A stretch of DNA of 64,000 nucleotides from the NCBI GenBank assembly GCA_030386875.1, contig CM059575.1:45476859-45540858 (forward strand), read 5' to 3'. Every line of letters starts with the position of its first letter. Positions within the stretch are counted from its first letter, which is position 1. Below are positions 1-11,483 of this stretch, piece by piece. Source of the stretch: Morinoia aosen. Taxonomy: Eukaryota; Arthropoda; Malacostraca; Amphipoda; Talitridae. Below the pieces are notes generated by a model, which did not search any database, had not been told where the DNA came from, and saw only the letters and a program-made list of their open reading frames with translations. Made by a program: the position numbers and the translations under genes.

Positions 1-826
1 AAAATATAGATACCAAGAATATGTATGGATGAATCTTGAACAATGGCTGCAGCTGCACCATTTGCAGTGAAAACACAGCTTAATGGAGTACTCTATAAAG
101 TCATTAAGTGTGCAGAACTCATATTTGGCATGAAATTAAAAGGTGCTACCTGTGGATAATAACTGGATATGTATGCACAATATTGCCTTAATTCTAATAT
201 CATAACTAACAAGAGTCACCCATGATGAGCTATCATTATGGGGGTACTTATGGATATAGATTCTCAAAAACAATACTACCCAATACATGAAAAGAAAAAT
301 ATGTATAACAGGATGTCTACTGATATATTTCATTTCCAAATTTCAATAGTTTTCTACTATTTTTTTCAACATCCAAGAATTATTACCTATTTTATACATA
401 ATGAATGTCGTTAACATGTAAGCAATTGGCTTATAAAGAGCAGTTTCAGTCATTAATACACTCAATAACACAGGTTCAAAAAAAGGTTGAAGTTTGTTAA
501 TACTTAATACTAAAAGCAGCAACCAATGCATTATTGCCAAAAAGTTACCTAAATTCCTAACATAACCAGTCCAAAATGTACTCTTAACAAATGTTCAGCA
601 AAGACCTTGTCTTAACATCTTCCAACTATAAGAGCAACAGTTCATCACATGAACAAATCAACAGACTAGAAACTAGTAGACACCGGTGGATTGTCAGATC
701 CACTGACAGACATATTTCCAATAAACTGCAACAAATTCCTGATTATTTGAGAAAGAAATGGGTAAAAGTTAATAAACACTTTAAACATAGGTACATAACT
801 GTCAATTTTTATGGAATTATCCCACT
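1..826. other. AT-rich sequence without a recognisable gene
   Basis: Short open frames here (for example 136-339 and 343-540 on the minus strand) are AT-rich, lack any motif I recognise and are no longer than expected by chance. No repeat boundary or RNA gene was seen. Confidence 0.5.
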
Positions 827-1615
827 TCATAATGAAATTGTCCCACTTATCATACAACCTAGATATTTGTATTCTTCTGTTCTACCTATTCTGATTTCCC
901 CAATATTCCAGAGTCTGTCGCTATCAGTCTCATCTCTGTTTATAACCATAACCCTAACTTTATCAGCACCAAAGTTTATCTTAAAATCTGTTCTATATCC
1001 ATTCACAATGTTAAGCCTCCTTTGTAGTTCATGCCCATGTTCACTAACCACAATATCATTAGCATACAACAAACAGCTCAGTCTCTCCTTACCAACTTTC
1101 AATTCTAAGCTCCTCATTTTGAGTCAAACTGCCAATTCTTCGGTGTACAATCCAAACAACAGGGGAGACAGAGTACAGCCCTGCCTAACTCCTCGAACAC
1201 TCCTCACTTGCCTGTTTCCAAATTTCCTAATCTGTAGATAGCACTTGTGTTCTCCTACAGACTTTGTACAATATTTACTATCTTTTGGCTAAACACAACT
1301 TTTCTCAAAATTTCATAGAGCCTACCACAATCCACTATGTCATACACTTTCTCAATATCCAGGAATGCTAAATATATATTCTTATCATCCTTACTCATTT
1401 GCTCAATTATTTCACTTACTACAAACAGATTAGCTTTTCCACGGCTATCTTGCGTAGCACCATTCTGTTTTGGAGTCCTGGGAGAAGTCCCACGACTCCG
1501 AATTCCTCAACTAAATGTTTCATTCTCTCATTCAAAATACCACAAAAATCTTACATACAGTGTCAGCCAGTGCAATTGGTCTGTAAATTTTAAGTAAAGT
1601 AGGCCTACTGTCAGC
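827..1615 (-). pseudogene. Decayed LINE reverse transcriptase fragment
   Basis: Read on the minus strand this is the palm region of a non-LTR reverse transcriptase, spread over at least three frames. In order I see a block like NIYLAFLDIEK near 1360-1390, then VRGVRQGCTLSPLLF near 1150-1200, the catalytic box as LLYANDIVV near 1045-1070 (YADD changed to YAND) and the thumb-side block YKYLGCMIS near 850-870. The longest clean frame is 827-1117. The family reverse-transcribes its own RNA at a nicked target, but here stops, frame changes and the altered catalytic box show a dead copy. No endonuclease or ORF1 is present. The plus-strand frame at 591-1241 is only its complement. The clade is uncertain. 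Confidence 0.8.
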
Positions 1616-1641
1616 AGGTTATTTTCAAGAAAAGAAATTTT

Positions 1642-2055
1642 GGTCAATATGTATTTTAGGTGCCTCACGGAAATTAATAATTCCGTTCCAAGCAATCACT
1701 AAAGAAACACATTTATAAACATTTTTAATATAACCTTTCTTTTGTTTTCAACTAAAACATCCTAGAAGTGGGCTCAGGTCCGGGGGGTTAGCGAATAATA
1801 AATTACGCAATATATTGCAGAAACAACTTTTCTCCTGCCTGCCGCGCTCGTTGCGTTGTTGGAACGCACGCTCCTTTGGCACAACAAAGACAGTTCATGA
1901 GCGACACTCCTATAACTTCAAAGTCGAATAACTCTTAAAAAACGCATCAGCAAGCAGAATGACATTCATGTAAAACGTTTTTAAATGTGTTCCTTTAGTG
2001 ATTACTTGGAACGGAATTATTCACTTCCATGAGGCACCTAAAATACATATTGACC
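1642..2055. mobile_element. Short non-coding TIR element, family A copy 1
   Basis: The ends are inverted copies of each other for about 90 bp: the left end begins GGTCAATATGTATTTTAGG and the right end is its complement ending in ATTGACC. Flanks GAAATTTT and ATAATTTT agree at 6 of 8 positions, fitting an old 8-bp target duplication. The 414-bp element has no coding frame, so it would have depended on a transposase from elsewhere. A second copy with a perfect 8-bp duplication lies at 39048-39806. Eight-bp duplications fit hAT or P-type transposases; which one is not decided here. Confidence 0.75.
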
Positions 2056-2092
2056 ATAATTTTTTAGGTAATGTTAAGTAAATACTCGTTTG

Positions 2093-2845
2093 GGTAAATG
2101 TTGAGTTGACCATAATTGATTTTCCACTTTTGGATGCCTAAATATTGTTAATGAAATCAAAATAAACAAGTTTTCTTCAATGCACTTTTCGTTGCAAATG
2201 AGTATTTTACAAGTTATAGCAGTAAATGAGTTACCGGAACTCCAGTGTTTGAGGCGGGAAAAAATAAATAAGGGAAGCAAACCCCCTATGACAAACGTAA
2301 AGAGGTTGGGTCTTGAGGGGAAGCCACAGTTCTGCTAGTGAATTCTGCTAGTGATTATTATAGTTCTGCTAGTGATTATGTCATTTTAACCTATTGATTA
2401 CGTTTCCGTTAACGGGCGAGTCTATTCGAGTCTTCCCCCATGTCGTTGAGTCCATTTTGAGGTCTTCCCCTTCTTTTTGGCGCGCTTGCACACACTCGAT
2501 CATTCGACGTAATGGGTCGGTTACAACCTTTATTTATAATTTTCACTAGAAGAACTGTGGCTACCCCTCACGACCCAACCTCTTTACGTTTGTAATAGGG
2601 TGTTAGCTTCCGTTATTTATTAAATTTGGTGCGATCACTGCGAAAGGAAACTTTAATGTTGAATACTTAATTACTTCCCACTCCAAACACTACAGTTGCG
2701 GTAAGTAATTCATTCCTATAACTCGTTCAATAATTATTTCCGACGGAAAGTGCATAGAAGAAAAGTTGTTCATTTACACATAATTAACTATGTTTAGGCA
2801 CCCAAAAGTGGAAAATCAATTATGGTCAACTCCTCAACATTTACC
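2093..2845. mobile_element. Non-coding TIR element, family B copy 1
   Basis: The left end starts GGTAAATGTTGAGTTGACC and the right end ends with its complement. The match covers about 60 bp and reaches the block around ATTTTCCACTTTTGG. The interior contains the smaller inverted-repeat module at about 2262-2622. No clean target duplication was seen. Copy 2 of the family (38410-38957) has the same termini and an 8-bp duplication. Sequence just outside the right end (2860-2940) also resembles the interior of copy 2 (38705-38780), so copy 1 may be rearranged. Confidence 0.7.
2262..2622. repeat. Nested inverted-repeat module
   Basis: The arms share ACAAACGTAAAGAGGTTGGG and the following GAGGGG-AGCCACAGTTCT block in opposite orientation (left about 2290-2340, right about 2545-2600). 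One arm of the same module occurs again inside the family A element at about 39235-39335, so families A and B share this core. Confidence 0.7.
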
Positions 2846-4987
2846 CATTTGCACCAGAAATGGCATAGAAGAAAAGTTGTTTAGTTTGATGTGATTACCA
2901 TGATTCAAGCAAAAAAATTTTGAAAATCGATTAGTGTGTTGTTCTGAAAATTTATCCAAATTTTGAACAATACCAGTGAAGTTTTTTCTTATTGTAAGCT
3001 TGGTAAAATTTCACATCACATCCTGCTTCCAGATTAATTTACACACAGAAATTTAGATACAAATGAAGCTGATAGCTCACCCTACCACATGATTTAGGTC
3101 ACCTTTTTGGAATGAAAAACTCCAAAGTATTAAAAAAAATCGAAAATAAGCAGTTATGTCATTTTTCGGCATTGAATTGTAGCACGTCATTTTCTTATTT
3201 TTTATTTCCTTTGTATTTTAAATTTCAGGCAAGTCAACAGCATTTTCCCATGGAACTAGCATATCAAATTTGAACTGTTTTAATTGTGAATGGTTTCAAA
3301 GCTTTGATAAAGAGATGCAACTTTATCCATTGAAAAAAATCAGTTATGAGCCATCCTTTTAAAATTATATTAAAATAATATAAAAAGTTTAATTTCTTAC
3401 CTTCCAGTTCCAAACTCCAGTGATCATATAACAACAGCACAGCACCACTTTTCATTGAAATGTGAGTCTTGAATGCATATAGGATTTTTTGGTATAGTCG
3501 GTCATTTTGAAATGGCTGCTGCTAACACAAATAAGAGTTATTAATTAAAATTGTTGCAACTCGGAAAAATCTATTCTTCAAAATTGAATTCAGGACATTG
3601 AAATATCTTGCGTAGATTTTTAGAATTACTCCGACATTAAATTAAGGAACACTTATTTAATTTAACGTGAGGCGGCGACATTTCACTTCACTTGACTCGA
3701 TCACACTTCGTTTCAACGGCATGCCAGATTGTCGTACCAGTAACGCTTCGCTTACAGTAATGCCAGATTTCGGGTTAGCAGTGTTGCCAGATGCAATGTA
3801 ACTTTATGTAAGCGGCGCTACTAATGGTGCGATGCTATGACGTCACTCGCACGCAGCACGATTCGATAAAAGACTGGTTTGCTGCTACCTGTTCTTTCGT
3901 CTACCATGACCATGCCCCACATGCTGGGACTGCCTCAGAGCGCCAGAGCGACAGTGCGCTTCAGACAGTCTTGAAGGCAGGATGTATGTCTTAGCTGCTC
4001 TGTCGTCATGTTCTCATGCGTAATCTTAATGCAAAAAGTCTCTCCTGATCTGGAAAAGTGGCTGAAGTTTTCACATTGATAGATTTATTGAGAGCATAGC
4101 GTCAGTCTGATTGTATTTATTGCGGCTGTAAATATATTTTTTTATCATGTACCATCACTGAAATGATTTTCGATCTAATTCAAAAGTAATTACCTCTAAT
4201 AATAGTAGCACAAATTGTTCGCTATCATGCTATTATTAACACAAGATGGCTCGTGATAGGACTTAGACTGATATAATTTTTGTTACTGATTTATATATCC
4301 TGTAATCAGACAATCAGACTCTATCGCGCATATTTCATTCATTTTTATCTCTATTTACATTTGCTGGGCAAGTTATATTTTATTGTTCCTTAGTTTGGGC
4401 ATTAAGTTCATATAAGAAGCTATATACGCGCTAAGTTTTATTGATTCGCCTCCATCCCTTATTAATCTAATTGACAAATTCGTTTCAGCCAAGGCGCTTG
4501 GCCTTCGTTTAAGAAGTAATTCTTGAATTCTTCACGAATACGTCGATCTTATGCCGGCCTCTGTGAAATAGTTCACAGGTTAGAAATAGTATCTTCTTTT
4601 CTGCACGTACCTTGAATTACATTTCGACATTTTCACTCGGTCACTGTTATCTCCAGGGTTGCCGATTTTTTTTCTGATGATCGTACAAAACCTTCATGAA
4701 AACGTGCCAAAAATTGTTAGAGCGTACCAAATCTATTTAACTAGCAATAACTCGAAAATTTTATGGTTTTTCCTACTTTTCCTGCTAGAATGAAACTTTT
4801 TCCTCCTCTTCTTCCTTCATCTGACAATGTTTTTTATTTAATTTGTTGACTAAGCTACCGTGGTGGTTCCAATTTTTGCAGTCTGTGTTCTCTAACGTAG
4901 ATTTTGATCTCATTCATGCATTTAGTCTTGCTCTTTTTGACGAAATCCTGTTTTTTGCTATTATGTAGTTAGGGTCGAAAATTTTTT
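2846..4987. other. Intergenic or old repeat sequence, no gene recognised
   Basis: AT-rich sequence with no coding frame above about 63 codons that carries a motif. A GC-richer patch with several TGCCAGATT-type words lies at about 3660-3990 and could be an old promoter or repeat, but nothing decides this. Confidence 0.4.
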
Positions 4988-5401
4988 CTAGCTGCTGCAA
5001 AATATTGCGGTATTGACAAAAGCTGCGTCATGAACTCGGGAAGCAGCGAGTAACAAAGCTGCGTACCAGTATTTTTCCGACACAATTTTTGTCTTGAAAG
5101 GAGCATCTTGACCAAACAGTTCTCGCCACTTCATATTGATATTTTCATGCTGCTCCTTTTTCGCAAAATTGGAGAAATGCATTGAATATGGTATTATTGA
5201 ATTACATTTATTAAGATCTTCCAATCCAAACTCTTCTAGTTTTTTGGTACATATTTTGTTGACATTTCTCAGGAGAATGCTTTCTGCAGTAGCACCAAAA
5301 TAAATCTCATTTATATTGACATAGTTTGAGGGGTTGCCTACATTTATTCTGCAATTATTGTCATTCGAAATCAATAGATCCCTTTTTATGAAGTTGCCCA
5401 T
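4988..5401 (-). CDS. Hypothetical 137-residue ORF, possibly a transposase remnant
   Basis: A clean minus-strand frame of 137 codons with protein-like composition (for example YVNINEIYFGATAESILL and MKWRELFGQDAPF). I do not recognise it with confidence. The VNINEIYFG block is loosely like a segment of some hAT-family transposases; that is an impression only. No zinc finger, catalytic triad, signal peptide or membrane segment is visible. The ATG at 5401 is the first in frame, and no upstream exon was identified. It lies about 320 bp from the start of the MULE gene on the opposite strand. Confidence 0.35.
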   Translation of the reverse strand: MGNFIKRDLLISNDNNCRINVGNPSNYVNINEIYFGATAESILLRNVNKICTKKLEEFGLEDLNKCNSIIPYSMHFSNFAKKEQHENINMKWRELFGQDAPFKTKIVSEKYWYAALLLAASRVHDAAFVNTAIFCSS

Positions 5402-5724
5402 AATAAAATTCTCACTCCAGAGAAATTAAAATTCATTTTTGTAAGGGGAACTTGTACAGTTGCTGAACGCACCAATTTCGGCAGCCCTGGGCATCTCACC
5501 CTCCGTCTAAACGCAAGTGGGGAAGCTTGAGCGGGTGAGAGGGGTACGGCGGGGGCGTCACCCTGGGGAAGTCACCCTCCGTGTAAACCCAGCTTAAAGC
5601 AAGTGCATAATCTAATCGCATTGCGACATCTCGTAACTCCTGACAGACGATACAGCGACTTATGGCAATGACGTAAAAAACTGCGCCAGTCGTGATTTAG
5701 AAATGGCCTGTGTAGTGCGAGCTC
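5402..5724. other. Upstream region of the MULE gene with a short direct repeat
   Basis: Contains two copies of a TCACCCTCCGT(C/G)TAAAC block (about 5488-5510 and 5573-5598), possibly the edge of a small GC-rich element. No TATA box or start site for the downstream gene could be fixed. Confidence 0.35.
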
Positions 5725-5889
5725 ATGTGCAACATGGAAGGTGTAAAATTACCAGATACTTTTGAATTCGTGCGATTTCCACCGAACGGGAAAGATGAGG
5801 AAAATTCGATGTGCATAGAAATTGTGATTAAAAGCCGCACCGAGTTCAACGACTGGTTGAATGAATTCTCGCAGATTAATAATGTCAGC
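5725..5889 (+). pseudogene. SWIM-type MULE transposase, exon 1, first part
   Basis: The ATG at 5725 opens a frame that runs to 5889, where the foldback element begins. Read into that element the frame stops within three codons. If the element and one copy of AATGTCAGC are ignored, the frame continues without a stop at 14180. The encoded start (VKLPDTFEFVRFPPNG, then KSRTEFNDWLNEFS) fits the N-terminal part of multi-exon MULE proteins with a FLYWCH/WRKY-like DNA-binding region. That assignment is inferred from the downstream exons. The gene is broken here: an 8.3 kb insertion in coding sequence would prevent a normal product unless the insert is spliced out. Confidence 0.75.
5881..5889. repeat. 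Target-site duplication, left copy (AATGTCAGC)
   Basis: Nine bases directly left of the foldback element, identical to 14171-14179 directly right of it. Nine-bp duplications are characteristic of Mutator-like (MULE) transposition. Confidence 0.9.
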
Positions 5890-8735
5890 ACCGGCTAGCC
5901 ATTTTAGAGAACCCATCTAAGATCCTTAGCGAATTACCCTGACAAAAAGAGTAATTTCTAAACTATAAGACGTACAATCTTGTAATTAGTACCAAATTAA
6001 TGTGCGTGACGAGTACAACATATTTATGTAATTAAAAAATTTTTTACGCCCCTGTGGGGGGCAGGAAGAGGGCCTCTCGTGGCCCGTCAATGGTCGGCCG
6101 ATTTTCTCTATAAGGCTCATTTTGAAAACGTTATAATTCCTGAACTACTGCACCTAAAAACTTGAAATTGGGTTCATTTTAAGCGTTAATTCATCCTTCA
6201 AAGATGAGTGTATAATATAACTCTCATAAGCTTCCTGGCGAGGCATGGATAGAAGTTTTTCTACGCTCTCAATAGCCGGCCGATTTCCTCTATAAGGCTC
6301 ATTTTGACTACGTTATAAATCCTAAACTATTGCACCTAAAAATTTAAAATTGGGTTCATTTTAAGCGTCAATTCATCTTCCAAAGGTGAGTGTATAATAA
6401 AACTGTCATACGCTCCCTGGGGAATGACAGAGAGCAAGGTTTATCCACCTTCTCCTGGCCTGGTAATCCACGCTGCTGAAGGCCGCGCTCACCTAAGTTA
6501 TGACGTGCTGTTTGAATTCTGGTCCATAGCCTTGTCTTTCTAGGACACTCCCCAACACGTGGCTCTTCGAATCCCGGAGGTGACGATTTTTTTCTCAGTT
6601 GTAGAATAATCATTTTCATGTGTCTTACTCATGTAGACTTTTGTTAGACAATATTAGAAGTAGAGCTGTGCAATTGCATAACTTGCATGTATGCACTCTA
6701 AGAGATCTGCAGAATGTTTTATGCATTGCAAAAAATTATCTTGTGCATGTGCAAAATCTCATATGCAATTAATTACGCATGTACACTATAACAGATGTAA
6801 TACGCAAAGTGCTTTAAGCATATGCAAAATATCATTGAATGTATCCTGTAAGGCGAGTGGTGTAATTTGATTGTTCTGTTTTTAAGGGAAAACTGTAAAT
6901 TTGTTCCTTATTCCAGAAATTTTGTATATTTATGGGAACTCCCGCATACATACTCTCACTTCCAAGCAGCATCACAAGTTTTACCCGGTGCACTGTCGTC
7001 AGTACCTGATCCCCAGGTTACCTTTTTAACCTGTTCTTCAGTTGTTAAATATGGTTCATCAATAAAATACAATAGAGGTGTTCGAACTGAATTTAATGAA
7101 GTTTGAAGTATTTCAGGATTGCATAGTGTGATAGTTTTTGTACATCTACTGGTAGTTTTTTTGTTCTCTTCTAAACATAGGCCTACCTATACTTACAAAA
7201 GTGTTCAAGTGAAAATACAACTGTGAAATTTGTATCAATTTCCTAAACATATGCATTTAGCGAAGTAATAATAAATACCTCTGTTGTGCTCTGCCTGTTC
7301 GTTAAAAAATGAGAAAGAACTTACCAAACCAACTTTTGGTGCTCGCATGACCAAGTTCCCTTCCGTGAAGGTGTCACGGGTTCAAATCCCATCGCTGCGC
7401 AAGACTTTTTGCATGACTATCCATCGTTATCACATACGTTAAGCCTTGTTTTACTTTGGAATCCAGTGAATATTTTCATGTTTCTAATATTTTCCTGTTT
7501 CAGTGAATATTTTCTTGTTTCTTCATTATCAGCGAATGCATGATATTTTAAATATTGAAGACTACCGTAAAGAATAATTACTTTACGGTTCAATATTTGA
7601 AATATCGCACAAGTTCCAACTAGCTAAAGTCCTTCATTCAGCAGTCGTATATTGCTTGCATATAAATGAGAGTACAGCAGGCAGGCAGGGAGGTCGGCCA
7701 ATAAGTCTCATTTTCCGCTGAGTCGAATTTCTAAACTATTGCACCTTCGAACTTCAAATAGCACGGGTCATCGACGACGAAATTATAATTTCTTCCTTCA
7801 ACATCCGAGACGAGTTGATCGAGTGTCCGTTTTCATATCTGCCGCTCGTTTTCCGATGCTCGTCGTTGTAACTGTTTAAAATCCAGTTTTCTTCTCGTGT
7901 AGTGAGTAGGCTTTATTTCTAGCCGCACTATGTAGGCAAACTAGCACAAATCAGCTGGCCGTAATAGTGAGGCTAAAATTTGGGCCGCACTCTGCCTTTA
8001 TTATCACAAACAAAGTTGATTCATTCCATGCTTAAGAATAGAAAGTTGCAATTCTCTATGGTTCCTCAGATCCTGGCACGTAAACATGTTTGGAGACGAA
8101 TTACCCCATATTTAGTAAGGGCCAGTATTTTATGAAATTCTACAATCTTTCTAAAACAATTATGTCACAAAACGCTACTAGAATAATTAGAAACAAGCTT
8201 AGCCAAAAATGAGTTATACTAAACGTAGCCCAACGCGCGCATAAAGAAACAAGTACACACTTAAAAAAAAAGCCTGCACGATGAATTTCACAGCTTGCTC
8301 ATCTTATAGATGGCAATAAAATTTGTTTCCAGAAACGTATGCTAAGCTTGCATACTTCTCATTCTTTTCTTTTCACTTATGTGAAACAGAAACATGACCA
8401 AAAATCATATATAAAAACACAAGCAAAGAAAATTGGATAAAAATCGCAATAACGCAAATGGCAGTCGCCCTGCTATATCGAAGTGACGGTTTTGTTGCTC
8501 CTAATAGTCGACAGAAATAATTTTTTTATAAATTTTAATGACTTAGGGAACGTGAAAATGAGTTCATTGCTAATGTTCGAACAGGATTTTCATGAAAATT
8601 AAGCCACAGTTTCAGAACAACAACTCCTTCATCCTCGCAGGATTCGCATTAACAAACAACAGACAGACATGGGTACGTGGGATCAAATTCAGGCACCGTA
8701 ATAAATTGATATTTCACCTACAAATAGGTAAAAAG
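5890..8735 (+). repeat. Left terminal inverted repeat arm of the foldback MULE
   Basis: Pairs with 11346-14170. It includes a GC-rich block (6050-6080), repeated AATTGGGTTCATTTTAAGCG units at about 6165-6190 and 6345-6370, two tRNA B-box-like stretches (near 6560 and 7380) and a short hairpin around 7548-7605. The match ends near CACCTACAAATA at 8735. Confidence 0.85.
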
Positions 8736-9082
8736 ATTCTACGTCCTCCCTCATCTCAGGGGATTATGAACCTAATTATTGTTTCATAATCAACTACACT
8801 TTGCAGGCAAAGGAATAGAGATTTGCGATCTGAAGTGAAATATTTTTTTTCATTACATTCTCTAGCAGTTTTGGTTTTTTATATGCTCGGGAAGCGGCTT
8901 GTATTCATGAGACACTGATGGATGAACTTTCAACTTGGGACATTTGATATTCCTTCGCCATGCCATAAATATAAATTACGATTCATAATTTGACTAATCT
9001 CGCTCATTTGAAGGAATCTCACAAGTAAGTTATAATAGCCGCACGAAATAACCTACGCTATTGGAGACATCCAAGTTATTAT

Positions 9083-9843
9083 TTTAGGCTAATTGTTCGA
9101 CGGGTAATAACTTCGGGTCCGTGCAGTCCAATTGTTTTTCCCTCTTTTATCGTGAAGTATTTCGCTTTTATCAACGAAGGGAAGGGTGTTATAGAGTGTG
9201 CTTCAAGACAATATATGATATGGGAACGCATTTCCTCCTTCACATGAGTAACGAGGCATGGGTTTTCTCCATTTACCACGGACGTCAAAAATGCCAGTGA
9301 GAACGAACCTCAACTCGCTCCATCCCTTTGGTGTTGTACTCCTAGACACTCTATCAGAATGTGTCTTATGTTCTTCACGTTCGCGTATAAATTTTTCTAG
9401 TAGATTATCACATCACGACTGGGATTACCATTCAAAGAGCACAGGTACTGGACGCGCGCTACGCCTTCTTCAGCTCGGTCGCGACACAGTGCGTTAAGGG
9501 CGGTTTACAATAGGGGACATTTCGGCCGTGAGGCGCGACACGTGTATTCGAGGCTCATCACTGAGGTTCATATTTTGCGTGTTTATACAAAGTTCCCTAT
9601 TCGCTCTGATCCAATTCGTATTGTGCGACACTCAAGAGCCTCGTAACTACCGTGGCAAATAGAGAACTTCTTATAAACACACACAAATATGAGACTCAGT
9701 GGTGAGCATCGTGTACACGTGTCGCGCCTCACGGCCGAAATGTCCCCTAGTGTAAACGGCCCTTTAGTCACGACGACCCAATGACTTCCGGTGTCACTAG
9801 CTTTTTTGTAACCTTCTTCACGGACCTTTACCGCACATTGCAA
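9083..9843 (-). pseudogene. C48 (Ulp1-like) peptidase-like tail of the foldback transposase, interrupted
   Basis: Upstream of the small insertion the minus-strand frame gives ASDTGSHWVVVT, which fits the His-Trp block of C48 SUMO-peptidase-like domains. Ignoring the insertion and one TTA, the frame continues to SLNGNPSRDVIIY, fitting the strand before the catalytic Asp, and then changes frame (DNLLEKF). Further on (9079-9288) MRSHIIYCLEAHSITPFPS resembles the helical end of the same fold as found in arthropod transposon proteins. The segment with the catalytic Cys was not found. The domain is therefore incomplete as well as broken. C48-like domains accompany some eukaryotic transposases; their role in transposition is not established. 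Confidence 0.62.
9497..9763. mobile_element. 267-bp non-coding TIR element with TTA duplication (PIF-like)
   Basis: Ends are AGGGCGGTTTACAATAGGGG and the complement of AGGGCCGTTTACACTAGGGG, matching inward through GACATTTCGGCCGTGAGG for about 50 bp and more loosely beyond. TTA flanks both ends (9494-9496 and 9764-9766). Ignoring the element and one TTA, the peptidase-like frame around it stays open, which fixes the boundaries. A 3-bp TTA/TAA duplication fits the PIF/Harbinger group. A 1.57 kb relative with the same ends lies at 41666-43231. Confidence 0.85.
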
Positions 9844-11483
9844 ATACGAGGTATTTAATATTTGGACAAACAGCTCTGACGAAAACCGTCAGGGGGGAGT
9901 GAAGTCTGTATTGTTGGTTCTCCCTGCGAATAGGAGTACAAAAGGCATCAATCTCGTCACTGGAAAGCCAACTCGTTGCTTGAATAATATTTTGTTTGTT
10001 TTTAGTTTCCAGGTTCAAATCTTTGAGCCACCAAATCTTGCTTGGTGTACTTCTGTCGTCCGATTCACAAGTCCCAACACATAGGAGGTCATTTGTATTT
10101 CTTTCTTGCTCATGATCCGTATAGGATTCACTCTTAATGCTAGATGTTTTTCCTTCATTTTGTTTCGCATTAGGAAGCTCGGAGATGAGATCAACTGTAA
10201 TTATTCCCTGCTGAGTGCTAAGACAGGTATCAGAACCTTGTTTTTCTGTAATGCATTTACTTCGATTATCAAGAGAGAATACAGGGGCCAGGTTTTGTAC
10301 AATGCTTTCGTATTGCGTGTCATTGATGAATTTCACTTTTTTTTGTGCAGTATTTTTTGGGGGAAAAATCGAAAGCATACTACTACTAACACGGATTTTT
10401 TGAAGTTTCTAAATTGAATGGACACTTTTCACTTTCGTTTCCCTCGTCTTAATACCATCTTGGGGTCGACCCTGCAGAAGTTGATTGAATTTATCTCGAG
10501 CTTTTTCAGTGAAAGATTGTGGCCGAGATCCCTTTCCCAACCCCCCCCCCCAGCGCTCTTCATACTCGTCTTCGCCTTTATTCACCGCCTTCTTGTTGCG
10601 TTCCTTGTAATCGAGCGATGCTTCTTTCGCTCTACCCTCCGTTTGTGTCTGCATAGTACGAATGAACTCTGCTAGTGTATTTCGATTTGCTCGTAGGATA
10701 TCCTGCTTCGCAATTTTGTGCCAGCCTTCTACTAATCCATTTCTCTTAGTTCCACCATGCACTCCACACCAGAGCGGAGTGAATGGCATGGAAAACGTCA
10801 ATACGTCCTCCAGCATCTCAGGGGAATACAAAGGATTAGGGATTGTTCCTTCAATAGTCATGTTTTTTTAACGTCTGGGCGATAGCCACGAATTTCTTAC
10901 CCACTGCACACTTATCGCGGTATCTCCCGGTGTCTTCTACTATCATTGCGTTAGTAGGCTCGACATCGTCAGGGTCAATGTCGACGGAAACATCACGACT
11001 CATGAGAGGTTCAATCCCCTCTCCAAGGAAAGGAGTGACCAGTATTTGGTATAAGTTCCTAAAGGTTGCGTAGATATGGTGTTTTGAAGGAGCTTGCGCC
11101 ATATCGGCAAAATATTGCTTCATTATACTGCGTTCCTGAGGCTTCAGTTTTGGGAAGAACTTCTTAGATTTCTCAGTAATGGTCTTCATAAAATGCGCGT
11201 GGCAAAGCTTGACCTGTGTATAATTGAGCTCCGCCTCATCAGGACTCATCCACAGTCGGTCAAGATATGATGGTAGGTCGCCCAATTTTAGGGCAGCCAT
11301 AATGGCATGTAAGTATGCGAAACTATGGTCGACTACTATGCACTTCGGTATTTGTAGGTGAAATATCAATTTACTACGGTGCCTGTATTTGATCCCCTGG
11401 ACCCATGTCTGTCTGTTGTTTGTTAATGCGAATCCTGCGAGGATGAAGGAGTTGTTGTTCTGAAACTGTAGCTTGATTTTCAT
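9818..11483 (-). pseudogene. NOF-like MULE transposase of the foldback element
   Basis: Three minus-strand frames form one coding region. The first (10851-11483, 210 codons) has IPKCIVVDHSFAYLHAIMAA, which I take as the second Asp of the DDE triad, followed by VKLCHAHFMKTI, the usual Cys/His block. The second (10409-10861) has NGLVEGWHKIAKQDIL, where the Glu fits the third catalytic residue. The third (9818-10378) is in the same frame as the second, separated by a single TAG (10409-10411). The first two are joined by a frame change at a run of seven A (minus strand, about 10861-10868). The first catalytic Asp was not found, so N-terminal exons may be missing or unrecognised. Such proteins cut and join element ends in the nucleus. 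This copy is defective but young-looking. Confidence 0.75.

Noticed and set aside
591-1241. Long plus-strand frame of 216 codons
   Set aside because: It is the complement of the LINE reverse transcriptase fragment, and its composition follows from that strand.
6368-6619. 83-codon minus-strand ORF in the left foldback arm
   Set aside because: The equivalent frame in the right arm is broken, and the segment overlaps a tRNA-like stretch.
9583-9843. Single 86-codon minus-strand ORF as a gene
   Set aside because: Its second half is the inserted PIF-like element; only the first 25 or so codons belong to the peptidase-like region.
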